NCBI GenBank assembly: GCA_028829895.1
Contig: CM054181.1
Location: forward strand, 5,871,001-5,935,000
Direction: 5' to 3'
Source of the DNA: Sinotaia quadrata
Lineage: Eukaryota > Mollusca > Gastropoda > Architaenioglossa > Viviparidae
DNA: 64,000 nucleotides
In this document: piece after piece, positions 1 to 10,476 of the stretch
How the letters are laid out: every line of letters begins with the position of its first letter
How positions within the stretch are numbered: position 1 is the stretch's first letter
Made by a program: the position numbers and the translations under genes
Notes under the pieces: model-generated
Seen by the model: the letters and a program-made list of their open reading frames with translations, nothing else
The model's database searches: none
What the model was told of the DNA's origin: nothing

Positions 1-1200
1 GATAATTCTGATGTCTGGGCAGAAGGTGTCGTAGTTGAACTGGGACATCAGAGTACTACGCAGAGATATGCCATTAAGTTTGTTCTGGGGCTCGTCTGAC
101 GTCAGAGTGCTACGCAGAGATATGCCATTAAGTTTGTTCTGGGGCTCGTCTGACGTCAGAGTGCTATGCAGAGACATATCATTAAGTTCATTTCGAGGCT
201 CTACTGACGTCCGAACGATCAGCTGCGAGACGCTACTAGTGGACGGCAGAACTTGTTGTAAAGTGCTGTTCTCAAACCAGAAACAGCGTAAAGAGTAAAA
301 GTCGTCTATGAATTTTATGTTTGGACGGATAAACTCGAGAAAATATTTCGTGAAGTTACAATCACACGTCCACATGTTGTCAGCTAGAGTCAGTGACGTC
401 ACAGAAGGAAAGTAAGCGAAGGAGTTCATAGATTTGATTTGATTTAAATTCAGATAAAGACCCTTTAGAGCTTCCAGTCCTGAGAAGGCTTTGGAGTGGA
501 TAAACTGGATGAGATTATTATTCAGATACAAAGTGACCAACGACGCCATTTTGCCGAACGTTTTTTCATCTACCCTTGTGATGAAATTGTTGCTCAGATC
601 TAGACGTTCCAGTTTGTCAAGATTCTCAAAAATTCCGTCCTGGATCACTTCAATATCACTATGATTAAGATAGAGCAAAATGGCGTCAGTCACGTGATTC
701 AAAGAACCATTGCGAAGGGTGGACAACTCGTTCCCATCTAGCCACACGTGCGTGGCACGAGAAGGGATGTCCGCAGGAATGTCCTTGAGATTTCTCTTGC
801 TGCACGCGACGTGCGCATAAAACTTCACGAGCTCCGAACCTCCTTGGTAGCACGTGCATTCATCCGGACACGTCAGCAGGCACTTGCAGTCTGGAATCGA
901 CTCATTCACAGCGATGGTGGACTGCGGGCAGCAGGAGCAGTTCTGGAAACATCCATTGTGACGGTAAGGACAGATGAAGTCCGACAGAGGAACGCTGTTG
1001 AAAGGAACACTTTGGTTGCTCTTCAACAACTTACAGTAAAGACCGTCTAGCTTGAAATCCGGGAGGTAAGTCATGATGGCCGGATACGTTTCGCGGTGAT
1101 CTGCCCATGCTTTGAGGTAGCCCATCTCGCAGTCACAGACGAATGAGTTGTTTTCCAAGCTGAAAGTGGGGTTCGGAATGACAGTAGAGGGCACGGACAC
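1..1200 (-). CDS. TLR-A, third coding exon in window (gene continues past left edge)
   Basis: Continuously open for 400 codons from a CAACAG acceptor (AG at 1202-1201) to position 1, in phase with the exon at 1963-2272. Exon-local residues: LRRCT from about 22 (FVCDCEMGYLKAW), a dense cysteine cluster 77-117 (LRRCT end running into LRRNT), six LRRs about 150-275, and a second LRRCT starting NMWTCDCNF at 275. This block order is that of multiple-cysteine-cluster Toll receptors of protostomes. A polypyrimidine run lies about 20 nt before the acceptor, separated by a G-rich stretch, so this splice site is less ideal than the others. The second LRRCT is unusual: its third and fourth cysteines (local 306 and 394) are 88 residues apart against 27 in TLR-B, because a repeated peptide is inserted. 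Membrane span and TIR domain are not in the window. Identity as a TLR ectodomain is secure; full gene structure is not. Confidence 0.9.
   Translation of the reverse strand, partial: MSVPSTVIPNPTFSLENNSFVCDCEMGYLKAWADHRETYPAIMTYLPDFKLDGLYCKLLKSNQSVPFNSVPLSDFICPYRHNGCFQNCSCCPQSTIAVNESIPDCKCLLTCPDECTCYQGGSELVKFYAHVACSKRNLKDIPADIPSRATHVWLDGNELSTLRNGSLNHVTDAILLYLNHSDIEVIQDGIFENLDKLERLDLSNNFITRVDEKTFGKMASLVTLYLNNNLIQFIHSKAFSGLEALKGLYLNLNQIKSMNSFAYFPSVTSLTLADNMWTCDCNFTKYFLEFIRPNIKFIDDFYSLRCFWFENSTLQQVLPSTSSVSQLIVRTSVEPRNELNDMSLHSTLTSDEPQNKLNGISLRSTLTSDEPQNKLNGISLRSTLMSQFNYDTFCPDIRII
58..219 (-). repeat. 54-bp in-frame coding minisatellite in TLR-A
   Basis: Three head-to-tail 54-bp units (58-111, 112-165, 166-219). 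The first two are nearly identical; the third is diverged but aligned. 54 is a multiple of 3, so each unit encodes 18 residues, STLTSDEPQNKLNGISLR on the minus strand, and the frame is kept. The array lies between the third and fourth cysteines of the membrane-proximal LRRCT. Near identity of two units implies recent duplication. Confidence 0.92.
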
Positions 1201-1962
1201 CTGTTGCCCCCCACCCCATGAGAGAGAAAAAAATCAACAGGTTAAGTTTTGGATATTTAATTTTATTTTGACAGAGAATGAAAATGATTCTAACCTTTGA
1301 ACCAGTCATCTACGCCTTTAAAATAATTGACGTAATAAAAAATTATATACTTCAGCCTTTACAAGGAATTCTTGCAGGCGTGGTCTGTTTGGTATGGTAT
1401 AACGAAACACGTTTGTTTGTGGTGTATTTATATTGATATTCATTGATATTCATTTATACTGAATTCATTGATATTCACTTATATTGAATTCATTGATATT
1501 CATTGATATTGATTCATTGATATTCATTTATATTCATTGATATAGAATTTATTGATATTCATTGATATTGAATTCATTGATATTCATTGATATTGAATTC
1601 ATTGATATTCATTGATATTGAATTCATTGATATAAAGTTTTGACAAATTTATCTACTAATTCGTTTATCAAACCTTGGGTTCTTAAATTTTCCTATTTTC
1701 GATCATGTATTCTTAAAACACCATCAAAAAGTATTTTAAAATTTCAAATCTTCAATAACTCTTTAAAGAAATGTTCAACTGACGCTTGCCAACTTTCAAG
1801 CATTCTAAAAGTAACACTTGTATAGATTTTTAAACACTGTCATTTGTTTATTAAGATACCGTCCTTCATTTACTTCATACAGTACTCCCCTAAAGACTTA
1901 AATTTGCCATCTGCCATGATTCCTTTAATTTACCGTCGATCAGTGATGTGAGGGTTACATAC
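1201..1962 (-). other. TLR-A intron (762 bp)
   Basis: Bounded by a strong donor ATTCAG|GTATGT (GT at 1962-1961) and an AG acceptor at 1202-1201; phase 0. The middle is an AT-rich minisatellite. The remainder is AT-rich with no coding signal that I trust; a 61-codon plus-strand ORF at 1640-1825 has no recognisable features. Confidence 0.85.
1429..1633. repeat. ATTGATATTC-type minisatellite
   Basis: Repeated CATTGATATTCATTGATATT blocks joined by GAATT; units of about 11 and 25 bp, roughly eight long units, some irregular. Inside the 762-bp TLR-A intron. Confidence 0.9.
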
Positions 1963-2272
1963 CTGAATCATATCAAGACGAGGCAGTAGAAGATTGTTAC
2001 TTAAATCGACACCTTTCAGAAATGGGAATCTCCAGAATAACTGTGGTTCGATGTACATGAGGTTGTTGTTGTCGACAAAGAGGTATTCCAAGTATGGCGG
2101 AAACATCCTGCTGGTCAATTTCGTTAGGTAGTTGCTGCTCAGAAGTAAACTCTTCAAAGCTAAAAAGCCTACGAAAACCCAGTCAATATTTTCCAGCTCG
2201 TTGTTGTCTAAGTTTATCCATGCAAGGCTTGGGTGGTTCGAATCCATGACGATCCGATTCAGCTGGCACTCC
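1963..2272 (-). CDS. TLR-A, second coding exon in window
   Basis: A 310-nt exon between a clear acceptor (TTTATTCTCAG, AG at 2274-2273) and donor (CAG|GTATGT). Joined to the preceding exon it completes the split codon AG+G (Arg) and continues ECQLNRIVMDSN, then four typical LRRs such as LAWINLDNNELENIDWVF and LEYLFVDNNNLMYIEPQLF. It ends in phase 0 (LDMIQ) and the next exon resumes 21 residues before the first LRRCT. The arithmetic works: 2 nt carried in plus 310 nt is 104 codons. The local ORF's apparent Met start is an internal residue of the exon. It carries LRRs 19-22 of the receptor. Confidence 0.9.
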
Positions 2273-2519
2273 CTGAGAATAAAGTAAGCGAGTTAGTTCC
2301 CTCTGTTAACGACGGATTTGAATAGGTCTTTTGAGTGCTTTTTGTAAATAATGTGCAAGTTGAAGTTGATCTAGGAAAATACACAGAAGTATGATAATAT
2401 GTATGAATACATGCAAGAATACGACTGTTTTGTTATCTAGAATCCCTCCTCCCGCACACACATAACACATCAGCAAAAGCTAACAATGGCAACATTTGTG
2501 TCTGGCCTGTTAGAGGGGG

Positions 2520-3117
2520 GTAAGTCATAAGTAGCCTGACAAACATGTTAGTAGGGGGCCTAAGTCAGATGTAGTCAGACAAAGCTGTTAGTATGGCCTA
2601 AGTCAGTTGTAGTCGGACAAACCTGTTAGTATGGCGTAAGTCAGATGTAGCAAGACAAACCTGTTAGTAGGGCCTAAGTCAGATGTAGCAAGACAAACCT
2701 GTTAGTAGGGCCTAAGTCAGATGTGGCAAGACAAACCTATTAGTATGGCGTAAGTCAGATGTAGCAAGACAAACCTGTTAGTAGGGCCTAAGTCAGATGT
2801 GGCAAGACAAACCTATTAGTATGGCGTAAGTCAGATGTAGCAAGACAAACCTGTTAGTAGGGCCTAAGTCAGATGTAGCAAGACAAACCTGTTAGTAGGG
2901 CCTAAGTCAGATGTAGCAAGACAAACCTGTTAGTAGGGCCTAAGTCAGATGTAGCAAGACAAACCTGTTAGTAGGGCCTAAGTCAGATGTAGCAAGACAA
3001 ACCTGTTAGTAGGGCCTAAGTCAGATGTAGCAAGACAAACCTGTTAGTAGGGCCTAAGTCAGATGTAGCAAGACAAACCTGTTAGTATGGCTTAAGTCAG
3101 ATGTAGACGGACAAAGC
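2520..3117. repeat. 38-bp minisatellite, about 16 units
   Basis: Unit begins TAAGTCAGATGTAGCAAGAC. The right-hand units are nearly identical; the left ones (TAGTCAGAC/TAGTCGGAC variants) are diverged. Between about 2710 and 2860 two unit variants alternate, giving a 76-bp higher-order period repeated twice. Confidence 0.95.
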
Positions 3118-3129
3118 TACAACGATCTG

Positions 3130-3470
3130 TAGTAATGTGGCAATAACATGTATACAGTTTTGCTAAAGACACCTAATGAAAGTGTGAGTACTAAAAATTA
3201 CAGCTAAACAGTTGTGGCTAAAATATATATAGATTTGTCTAATTACACATAATGTATATGCTTGTACTTGAGTTTACAGCCACACAGTTCTGACTAATGT
3301 GTGTACTCTTGTCTAATTACACCGAATTAACGTGTGTACTCTTGTCTAATTACATCGAATTAACGTGTGTGAACTTAAACTTGCAGCTAAACTTTTGTGA
3401 TTAATGTTTGTGTAGTTTTATCTAATTGCATCTAATGAAAGTGTTCTTAAACTTATTTCTAAAGTATGTA
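3130..3470. repeat. Decayed relatives of the 83-bp repeat
   Basis: Recurring pieces such as CTAATGAAAGTGTGAGTACT, ACAGCTAAACAGTTGTGGCT and GTGTGTACTCTTGTCTAATT (two near-perfect 34-bp copies at about 3297-3364). They resemble the clean 83-bp units at 4591-4930, indicating an old part of the same array. Confidence 0.65.
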
Positions 3471-3489
3471 TAATTAAACGTACATTTAA

Positions 3490-3795
3490 ATCGTGTTATT
3501 TGATAACCTACTAGTGTTTGTCATCAATAGAGAGTTACATCATTCTACAGGCATTCATAGTTTGAATTTTGAATCAATTCCCTCACCAAAATGGAGATAT
3601 GAGGGTTCTAAGCAGAGGTGTGTGTGTATGTGTAGTTCTATTCTAGGGTCTAAATCTACATAAATGTAACTAGAAAATCACTATTTTGAAAACCTACTAG
3701 TGTTCGCCATCATTAGACTGCTAAATCTGTCTAATTTCATTAACAGTTTGAAGTCTGAATCGATTCCATACCAAAGTGGGGATATGGGGGTTCAA
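3490..3795. repeat. Diverged tandem duplication of about 115 bp
   Basis: The segment around 3500-3612 (CCTACTAGTGTTTGTCATCA ... GATATGAGGGTTCTAAGCAG) returns at about 3690-3800 (CCTACTAGTGTTCGCCATCA ... GATATGGGGGTTCAAAGCAG) with scattered substitutions. Confidence 0.75.
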
Positions 3796-4030
3796 AGCAG
3801 GCGCGTGTCTAATGTTAGCACACCGACTTTCTCTGAAAACACCACTTTTCGGGGTGTTTTTACACTCTAGCACTCTCATGCTTCGGGACAGATTGTAACT
3901 ACTGCTTAAGACTAAACTAGTCAAATTGGAATCAAACAAAAAGAACTAAATTAACATAATTTACAGTATTGGGGAAAATATTTATTTGTTTCCAAATTTT
4001 GAACATGCCGAATTCTGATAGTATATCACA

Positions 4031-4323
4031 TGTCTGTTTTCCCTAGTCCAGGTTCCAGGTAAACGTGTTTTTAATCATGCGACCAAAGTACAGCTTTCAG
4101 GGACAGAGTGTAAGAAATGTCTACATATGTCTGTTTTCCCTAGTTCAGGTTCCAGGTAAACGTGTTTTTAATCATGCGACCAAAGTACAGCTTTCAGGGA
4201 CAGACAGTGTAAGAAATGTCTACATATGTCTGTTTTCCCTAGTTCAGGTTCCAGGTAAACGTGTTTTTAATCATGCGACCAAAGTACAGCTTTCAGGGAC
4301 AGACAGTGTAAGAAATGTCTACA
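4031..4323. repeat. 97-99-bp tandem repeat, 3 units
   Basis: Units start at 4031, 4128 and 4227 with TGTCTGTTTTCCCTAG. The first unit is 2 nt shorter. Because 99 is a multiple of 3, an ORF runs through with a 33-residue period; treated as an artefact of the repeat. Confidence 0.95.
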
Positions 4324-4590
4324 CAGTGATGCCAGTATTTTTCTTTCGCAAAATGTTAACTTTTAAAAATCCGCAACCCCCTCATGTTTGCAAAAGTCTA
4401 TCAGGTAAACAATTATTTTCCTGAAAAGCTACATATAACAGATAAAGAAGATTATCAAATTTAATCAAAATCCCTTCACACGTTATTGAATAGTAAACAT
4501 GAACAAAAATACACCCCTTGCCAGGTGGGCTACCCCCCTCCCCTACTTAAACAGTTGTGACTGGCGTTTGTGTAGTTTTGATTTTCTCTT

Positions 4591-4930
4591 ATTGCATCGT
4601 GCGAAAGTGTGAATATTTAAACTTACAGCTAAACACTTGTGATGACAAGTTAATGTTTATTTTTAGTACGTGAATTGCATCGTGCGAAAGTGTGAATATT
4701 TAAACTTACAGCTAAACACTTGTGATGACAAGTTAATGTTTATTTTTAGTACGTGAATTGCATCGTGCGAAAGTGTGAATATTTAACTTACAGCTAAACA
4801 CTTGTGATGACAAGTTAATGTTTATTTTTAGTTCGTGAATTGCATCGTGCGAAAGCGTGAATATTTAAACTTACAGCTAAACACTTGTGATGACAAGTTA
4901 ATGTTTATTTTTAGTTCGTGAATTGCACAA
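4591..4930. repeat. 83-bp tandem repeat, 4 units
   Basis: Unit starts ATTGCATCGTGCGAAAGTGT and ends near TTTATTTTTAGTACGTGA. Four nearly identical copies, a fifth partial at the right end and a diverged relative just left (4545-4590). Confidence 0.95.
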
Positions 4931-5099
4931 ATTGCATAACACTTTGTTTTTGCTATTTTGAAAAAAATGATCCAAACTAAACGACGTAAAATTTTGTTGG
5001 GGAAGGTGTCTGTTGTATATTTAGTCTGTGTTAACTGGATGTGCCAGAAATTCGTTTAAGGCTCTGATTATATTGTCCGAAAGTACTGGTTGAAAGTGA

Positions 5100-5872
5100 A
5101 TCTATTTTGTAGTGGAAATTGACTTCGGAAAGACCTTTTGACTTCCCTTTCTATTTTTTAAATTGTGACCCAGAAATACATTTTGACTGTCCTTTCTATT
5201 TTTGTCACGAAGAAATATCTTTTGACTTTCCTTTCTATTTTTAAGTTGTGACCCAGAAAAACCTTTTGATTGTCCTTTCTATTTTTAAGTTGTGACCCAG
5301 AAAAATCTTTTGACTGTCCTTTCTATTTTTAAGTTGGTGACCCAGAAATACCTTTTGACTTTCCTTTCTAATTTTTAAGTTGTGACCAAGAAATATCCTT
5401 TGACTGTGACCAAGAAATATCCTTTTATAAACTGTGACCCAGATGTACTTTTTGACTGTCCCTTATAATTATTAACTGCCACCTAGAAAGACATTTAGAT
5501 AGCCTTGTCCGTTCTATTTAAAGCTGTGACGTAGCGAAAGACCTTTGATTGTTTTTTTCTATTTATAATTTGTGACCTACCAAGGCATTTTGACCGACGC
5601 TTCTAGAGACCTAGAGAGGCATAATTTAACTTTTGTTTCTGTTTATTAGCTGAGATCCAGAAAGGCATTTTGACTGTCGTTTCTATTTACTACCTGAGAT
5701 CCAGAAAGACATTTTGACTGTCGTTTCTATTTACTACCTGAGATCCAGAAAGACATTTTGACTGTCGTTTCTATTTACTACCTGAGATCCAGAAAGGCAT
5801 TTTGACTGTCGTTTCTATTTACTACCTGAGATCCAGAAAGACATTTTGACTGTCGTTTCTATTTATTACCTG
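5100..5872. repeat. 44-bp minisatellite containing the TLR-A exon end and splice donor
   Basis: Five nearly identical 44-bp units at about 5651-5872 (starting GAGATCCAGAAAGGCATTTT on plus), then increasingly diverged units leftward to about 5100 (GTGACCCAGAAATACCTTTT and similar). On the minus strand each clean unit reads GGATCTCAGGTAGTAAATAG, the sequence of the real donor GGATCTCAG|GTAATAAAT at 5870/5869. The last unit overlaps the exon, so the array starts within coding sequence and runs into the intron. Confidence 0.93.
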
Positions 5873-7413
5873 AGATCCAGAGCCAAAAGGTTGACAGTGT
5901 TGGAGAAGACACTCAGGTCGACGGTCTGCAGTTTGTTGTGCCGGTAAAAGAGGTACTCCAGACTGTCCAGACCACTGAACTGACTCCTGAGAATGTTCGT
6001 GAGTTCGTTGTAGTTCACGTTGACCAAGACCAACTTGGGCTTATTTTGAAAGCGTGGGAGGAATGACAACTTGTTGTAGCTGACATCCAGACCTTCCAGA
6101 ACGCCCATGTCGTCCAGTGCGGTGAACGGAAGTGACGTCAGTTGGTTATTATTTAAATATAAATTTACAAGGCTGAATAGCATGCTAAAGCAATTCATGT
6201 ACAAAAAGTTAAGCTTGTTATGCTGAAGGTGAAGAAACTTCAAAGAAGTCAGATTGGCAAAAGTGTAAGAATAAAGTTTGCTAATGTTGTTCCAAGACAG
6301 ATCTAACGATATCAAATCACGCTGGAAAGAAAACATTGTGTCATCCAAGTTCATTATTTGGTTGCCTGTCAAATTCAGATGGTGCAGGTGTGTAGTGTTG
6401 GGCAGGCTAATGGAGGTGATGTTGTTGTGGGCGAGACTTAAATTCTTCAGATTTGTAAGGTGCGGTAGGAAGTTCCAGATAGAATCGTTGACGAGGAAAT
6501 TCTCCAGATAAAGGACTGTCAAATTCTCGCATCCCTCTAGCCTTTCTAGTGGAAAAAGTGTGTTACCATTTCCTGTTACCCGAAAAACACCGAGTCTACG
6601 TGAAAGTAATGTATCTAAATATTCTGTAGTATTTAGCTTTTGGCCCGCGGCATCAAAAACCTTTAGTTCATTTAGCGGTGTATCCTCTCCAAGAGAAATA
6701 CTGTTCAAATGGTTATAACCAATATACAGTTCTTGAAGATGTGGGGCTTTCTGTAAGAGTTTTCTGGGAAGTGCATCTAAGATGTTGTTACTCAAGTCGA
6801 TTATTCGAAGATCTTGAAATACATTTCCAGCGTCGCACATGTCTACAGGTCTGTCCATTGACTGTATTTCTTGGTGGGAAGCGTTCAGTACCTCAAGTCG
6901 GCGCAATCCGCACAGTGACGGAAATGTCCGTAGGCCGCTGTTAGTCACAGAAAGATAAGATAACTCGGGTAAGTTTGCCCATAAGTTCTCTGGTAGTTCG
7001 CGGAACTGACAGTCAATAAATGTTAGCATGCGGAGCTCAACCATTTTATCAAACGCCGAATCATGGGCAAAGGTTATGTTGCATTTTGCAATGCTCAAAC
7101 TTCGGATGTGTGTCACGTGATCAAACATTCCTGTAGTTAACTGGCTTTGCGCATTTGCATCACTGCATATTAGATTCAACAATTTTATATCAGATGAAAG
7201 GGATGCAAAAGTGTCATCTGAAGAGGACAAGGAAGTGATGTAACAGGTGACGTTATAAACATTGACTTCATTGAAGACAGTGTCTGTGCTATTGGTGCAA
7301 GTGCACTTAGGTTCATTGCAAGTAAATGATGCATTATCATTCAAGGCTGCTTTCAGGAAAGGATTACCAATAGGTATCATCCGACTCAGGACCATAATAA
7401 TTATCAGGAACAT
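5870..7413 (-). CDS. TLR-A, first coding exon (signal peptide, Cys region, LRR 1-18)
   Basis: 1544 nt, 514 codons plus 2 nt. Start taken as the ATG at 7413-7411, directly after a good acceptor (TTTATTTGCAG|ATG), implying a separate 5' UTR exon. An in-frame ATG 20 codons upstream (7473) would give a longer hydrophobic N-terminus and cannot be excluded. Residues: hydrophobic leader about 1-16 (MFLIIIMVLSRM), a cysteine-rich N-terminal segment (CNEPKCTCTN), then about 18 LRRs from residue about 100, e.g. LRIIDLSNNILDALP and LISLDLSWNNISKLY, with many N-x-S/T sites. The N-terminal part aligns by eye with TLR-B (LNLICSDANA against LTLTCDLQSG), but A has no intron there. The last codon is split AG|G across the donor. 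Function by family: extracellular pattern or ligand recognition by a type I receptor. Confidence 0.92.
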
Positions 7414-8234
7414 CTGCAAATAAATTATAAAATTAGCAAATACTAATGTAAAAATTAGCAAACACTCGTTCAATTATTATAACTTTAGACAGAAATCATC
7501 AATGCAGAGGCATATGTCACAATTAGTATTTATTAATGTAGTAAATTGCAGTATACTTGGACTCCACAATTATTTGTATTTCAGGGTTTTTCTTTCTTTA
7601 TGTCTCCTTCATGATTCATTTTCTATCTTATTCTGAAATCTACGAATAGGGCTTTGGGTCCTGATTGTGATGTATTTATGTCCTGTCCTATGGAGCTTCT
7701 GCCAGCATGATGTAACTCATGCCAGCACATTAAAGCTGAAGTCCTGATTTTGACTGTGACTACAGTGCAGCTTGAACTTAATCAAACTTTTAAAATCGCT
7801 GTAGGTTGAGAAAAAAGGGCTTTATGTATTTTGCTGATTCTTTAAAGACTGTTAAACTTTCTTTTATTAAATTTTTATTAATTGTTCAGTCTTGAGTATC
7901 TGTTAATGAAACGTAAATTCTTTGTTTGTACTTTGTCATAACTTGCAGTGATAGTCTCACGATTATGTCTTGTTCTCTGTCCGTCTCTATATCTATTTAT
8001 GTACCCATTGTATAAAATCTATTTCTTGGTTTAATAACTGAGTGGGGGCCGTGAGTCGAATTGACGTCGGCGCACTCGCATATCAGCATAACAGTTGCAG
8101 ATATGCATATATGACCAGTGGTCATTATTTTGCATCAGCATTTGTAGATATTTTATATCATAATTAAAAGCTAATCTTGACATAATTCATTATTACAAAG
8201 TCACCATAGAGTACATTGGCGACACACGTACATA
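7414..8234. other. Non-coding DNA upstream of TLR-A
   Basis: AT-rich unique sequence, presumably 5' intron of TLR-A because a splice acceptor abuts the start codon. No ORF with recognisable features, no clear promoter element. Confidence 0.5.
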
Positions 8235-8238
8235 AAAA

Positions 8239-8242
8239 GACA

Positions 8243-8292
<50 letters not shown>
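8239..8292. repeat. (ACGC)n(CA)n microsatellite
   Basis: ACGC tetranucleotides followed by a CA run. Confidence 0.97.
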
Positions 8293-8602
8293 AGTTATAG
8301 TTAAGTTATATTAAATGCATTATTTAAAATGAACATGCGTCACCCGTGCGGACATAATCACCGATACGTATTTTGTCGTCAAAGTCTTTGCTTGCCTTTA
8401 CAAAAATAACTGTACATTTTTTAATTATTTATTTATTTTAATATTTACTATTCAGTATCTACTGTGCTGTTATGTAGTGTTTACAAATGCAGTACTTGAA
8501 ATGAAACGAATCAAAACGCTAGTAGATAAGATGTTAACGTTTTCGCTGTCAAACTGTTGCTAATGTAAACATTTATTGCTAACAAATTCACCGGGTAGCT
8601 AA

Positions 8603-8767
8603 GGAACTACTTATTATGTAACTCTAATTCATAAACAACTACTTATTACGTAACTCTAATTCATAAACAACTACTTATTATGTAACTCTAATTCATAAAC
8701 AATTACTTATTATGTAACTCTAATTCATAAACAATTACTTATTATGTAACTTTAATTCATAAACAAT
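8603..8767. repeat. 32-bp minisatellite, 5 units
   Basis: Unit AACTACTTATTATGTAACTC followed by TAATTCATAAAC; nearly identical copies with one C/T variant. Confidence 0.95.
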
Positions 8768-8839
8768 TTACAAATTCATCCTCTGAGCTATTGCACACCT
8801 TTCAGTTTTTAATGTCTACGTCATCCATGTGAAGAGCTA

Positions 8840-9062
8840 GTCATTTCTTTAATTACGATCATTCTAGCTACTAGTCCTTTTAAACGCAAAAGAGTCAGCT
8901 TTAATTTTTAAACGTACAGGTACTGTTCCTTTCTCGCGCAAAAAAGTCAGACTTAATTCTTTAATTACGATCACGTACAGCCTGTAGTCTATTCACACGC
9001 TAGACTTCTTTAATTACGATCGCATACAGCCTGTAGTCTCTTCACACGCAAAAGAGCCCGCC
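8840..9062. repeat. Degenerate 50-65-bp repeat, about 4 units
   Basis: Recurring TTCTTTAATTACGATC, ACAGCCTGTAGTCT and CACACGCAAAAGAG motifs; the last two units are closest to each other. Confidence 0.75.
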
Positions 9063-9198
9063 TTCACAAATCACACAATACACTCTATCAAATCAAATAA
9101 GACGATGTTTGCGAAATAATTGTGAACATTTAGAAGTCAACAATGAAACTCAGTATACACGATAGAAACACGAACATCACCTAATTTCCGCCTTGAAA

Positions 9199-9205
9199 AG
9201 GTGTT

Positions 9206-9236
<31 letters not shown>

Positions 9237-9249
9237 ATGTGTGTGTGTA
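9199..9249. repeat. (GT)n microsatellite
   Basis: Interrupted GT run. Confidence 0.95.
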
Positions 9250-9254
9250 ATAGT

Positions 9255-10470
9255 TAATAAATGAAAACGTTCTTAAAGAGCATGTATATTGCAGTAATTA
9301 ATCAACAAATAACACGCGTTTCAAAATTGCAGACCTGGTTTGGAATCAAACAGGTAAAACAGACAACAAATGGAAGTTTAAATCGGAAAGGGTTTAGATT
9401 TAAAAGATACAACATGTAGTTTCTGGCATTCTGTCTCTGTTTGGATACAACAGGATCGAACTAGCAACAGTAGAAGAATGTTTCAGTTTAAAACTGAAAC
9501 AAAAAGTTTTGATTTGAAAGACGCAACAGGTAATTTACCAATGACGTAATTTAGACTTGAAAGAGTTTGGACACCTCGCACACTACAACGACAGTTTTCA
9601 CTTAGGAGTTTAGATACATATGACATTCTATAACTTGAAATCCAGATGACTTGTTTGGCATTACCTTAGTTCCGACATTGATTAAATAAAGCACGTAAGT
9701 CTAAGTGACTTGGAGCCAGAGTTATCAGAAATAATATCAACATTGGGTGTTATTTATACATCATTTTGTGGACATATCAAAGACAGAGATTGCACATCCT
9801 AGACTTATTAACAGAAAAACAATATGATAATTACAGCTAAAAATATTTAGAAAAAGTCTATTATTAAGCCCATCACAAAAATTGATTTCTTTTAAAGCAT
9901 ACCTGACTAAATTCTACAAGGGAAAAGACAATATGACAAGCGATATCTACCTTGCGTTGGCGTTTCAACTGCTATCTTCTACACGACTTCAAGTACTTGT
10001 TTGCTAAAATTTGTCACACGGCTAGTAACTAGGACGGTCACCGCTCCTTGACAGCTTACATCCGGGAATCTTTCACCTATTGCTAGTAAGCTTCACGTGT
10101 CCGCATGAGAGAATTTTGAAAGTACACTTGTTTACAAAACTTTAAAAACTACCCCAGACACTTCATAAACTCTCTAAATAGTGTCAAGTCTTTTTCTACA
10201 TTTATAACCACAGCCCATACACACCAGAAAAACATAGGATATCAGGTTATTAGAAGGGCCTTGTTGGTGAACTTTTATTGGCGGCAGTCAGTGCTGCTAT
10301 GTTTACAATGATGCCTCGTCTTCATTTGGGAAGCGTTCAGCAGGCTCTACAACTCTGAAACTATATCGTTAACGCTTTGGATCTCAGTTATTTCTTTCGG
10401 ATAAAATTTCTGGCCGCAATTCACAGACTATCATTTAAATAAATTAAATGCGAGACTTGTCCTTACCAAG
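9255..10470. other. Unique non-coding DNA with a candidate 5' exon end
   Basis: No convincing ORF. On the minus strand CCAACGCAAG|GTAGATATCG (GT at 9950-9949) and AGTCAG|GTATGC near 9904 look like splice donors, and the 180 nt before the first are less AT-rich than the surroundings. They could end a 5' UTR exon of TLR-A; unproven. Confidence 0.3.
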
Positions 10471-10476
10471 AGACTT

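Larger units (their letters stand above)
2273..5869 (-). other. TLR-A large intron (about 3.6 kb), mostly tandem repeats
   Basis: Donor CTCAG|GTAATA (GT at 5869-5868), acceptor AG at 2274-2273, phase 2. It holds arrays with units of 38, 97-99, 83 and 44 bp, a diverged 115-bp duplication, and old relatives of the 83-bp unit. Unique sequence is limited to short gaps, e.g. 2285-2515, 3800-4030 and 4330-4540. The 119-codon plus-strand ORF at 4065-4424 is read-through of the 99-bp repeat and is not called as a gene. Confidence 0.85.

Noticed and set aside
748..1050. 100-codon plus-strand ORF
   Set aside because: Antisense shadow of the TLR-A exon.
1930..2247. Reading the 105-codon ORF as a stand-alone small LRR protein
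   Set aside because: It has an acceptor upstream of its Met and a GTATGT donor before its stop, and joins in frame with both neighbouring TLR-A exons.
2520..3117. CRISPR array (regular 38-bp periodicity)
   Set aside because: Contiguous tandem repeat with no unique spacers, inside a eukaryotic intron.
4065..4424. 119-codon ORF inside the TLR-A intron
   Set aside because: Read-through of the 99-bp repeat on the opposite strand to the gene.
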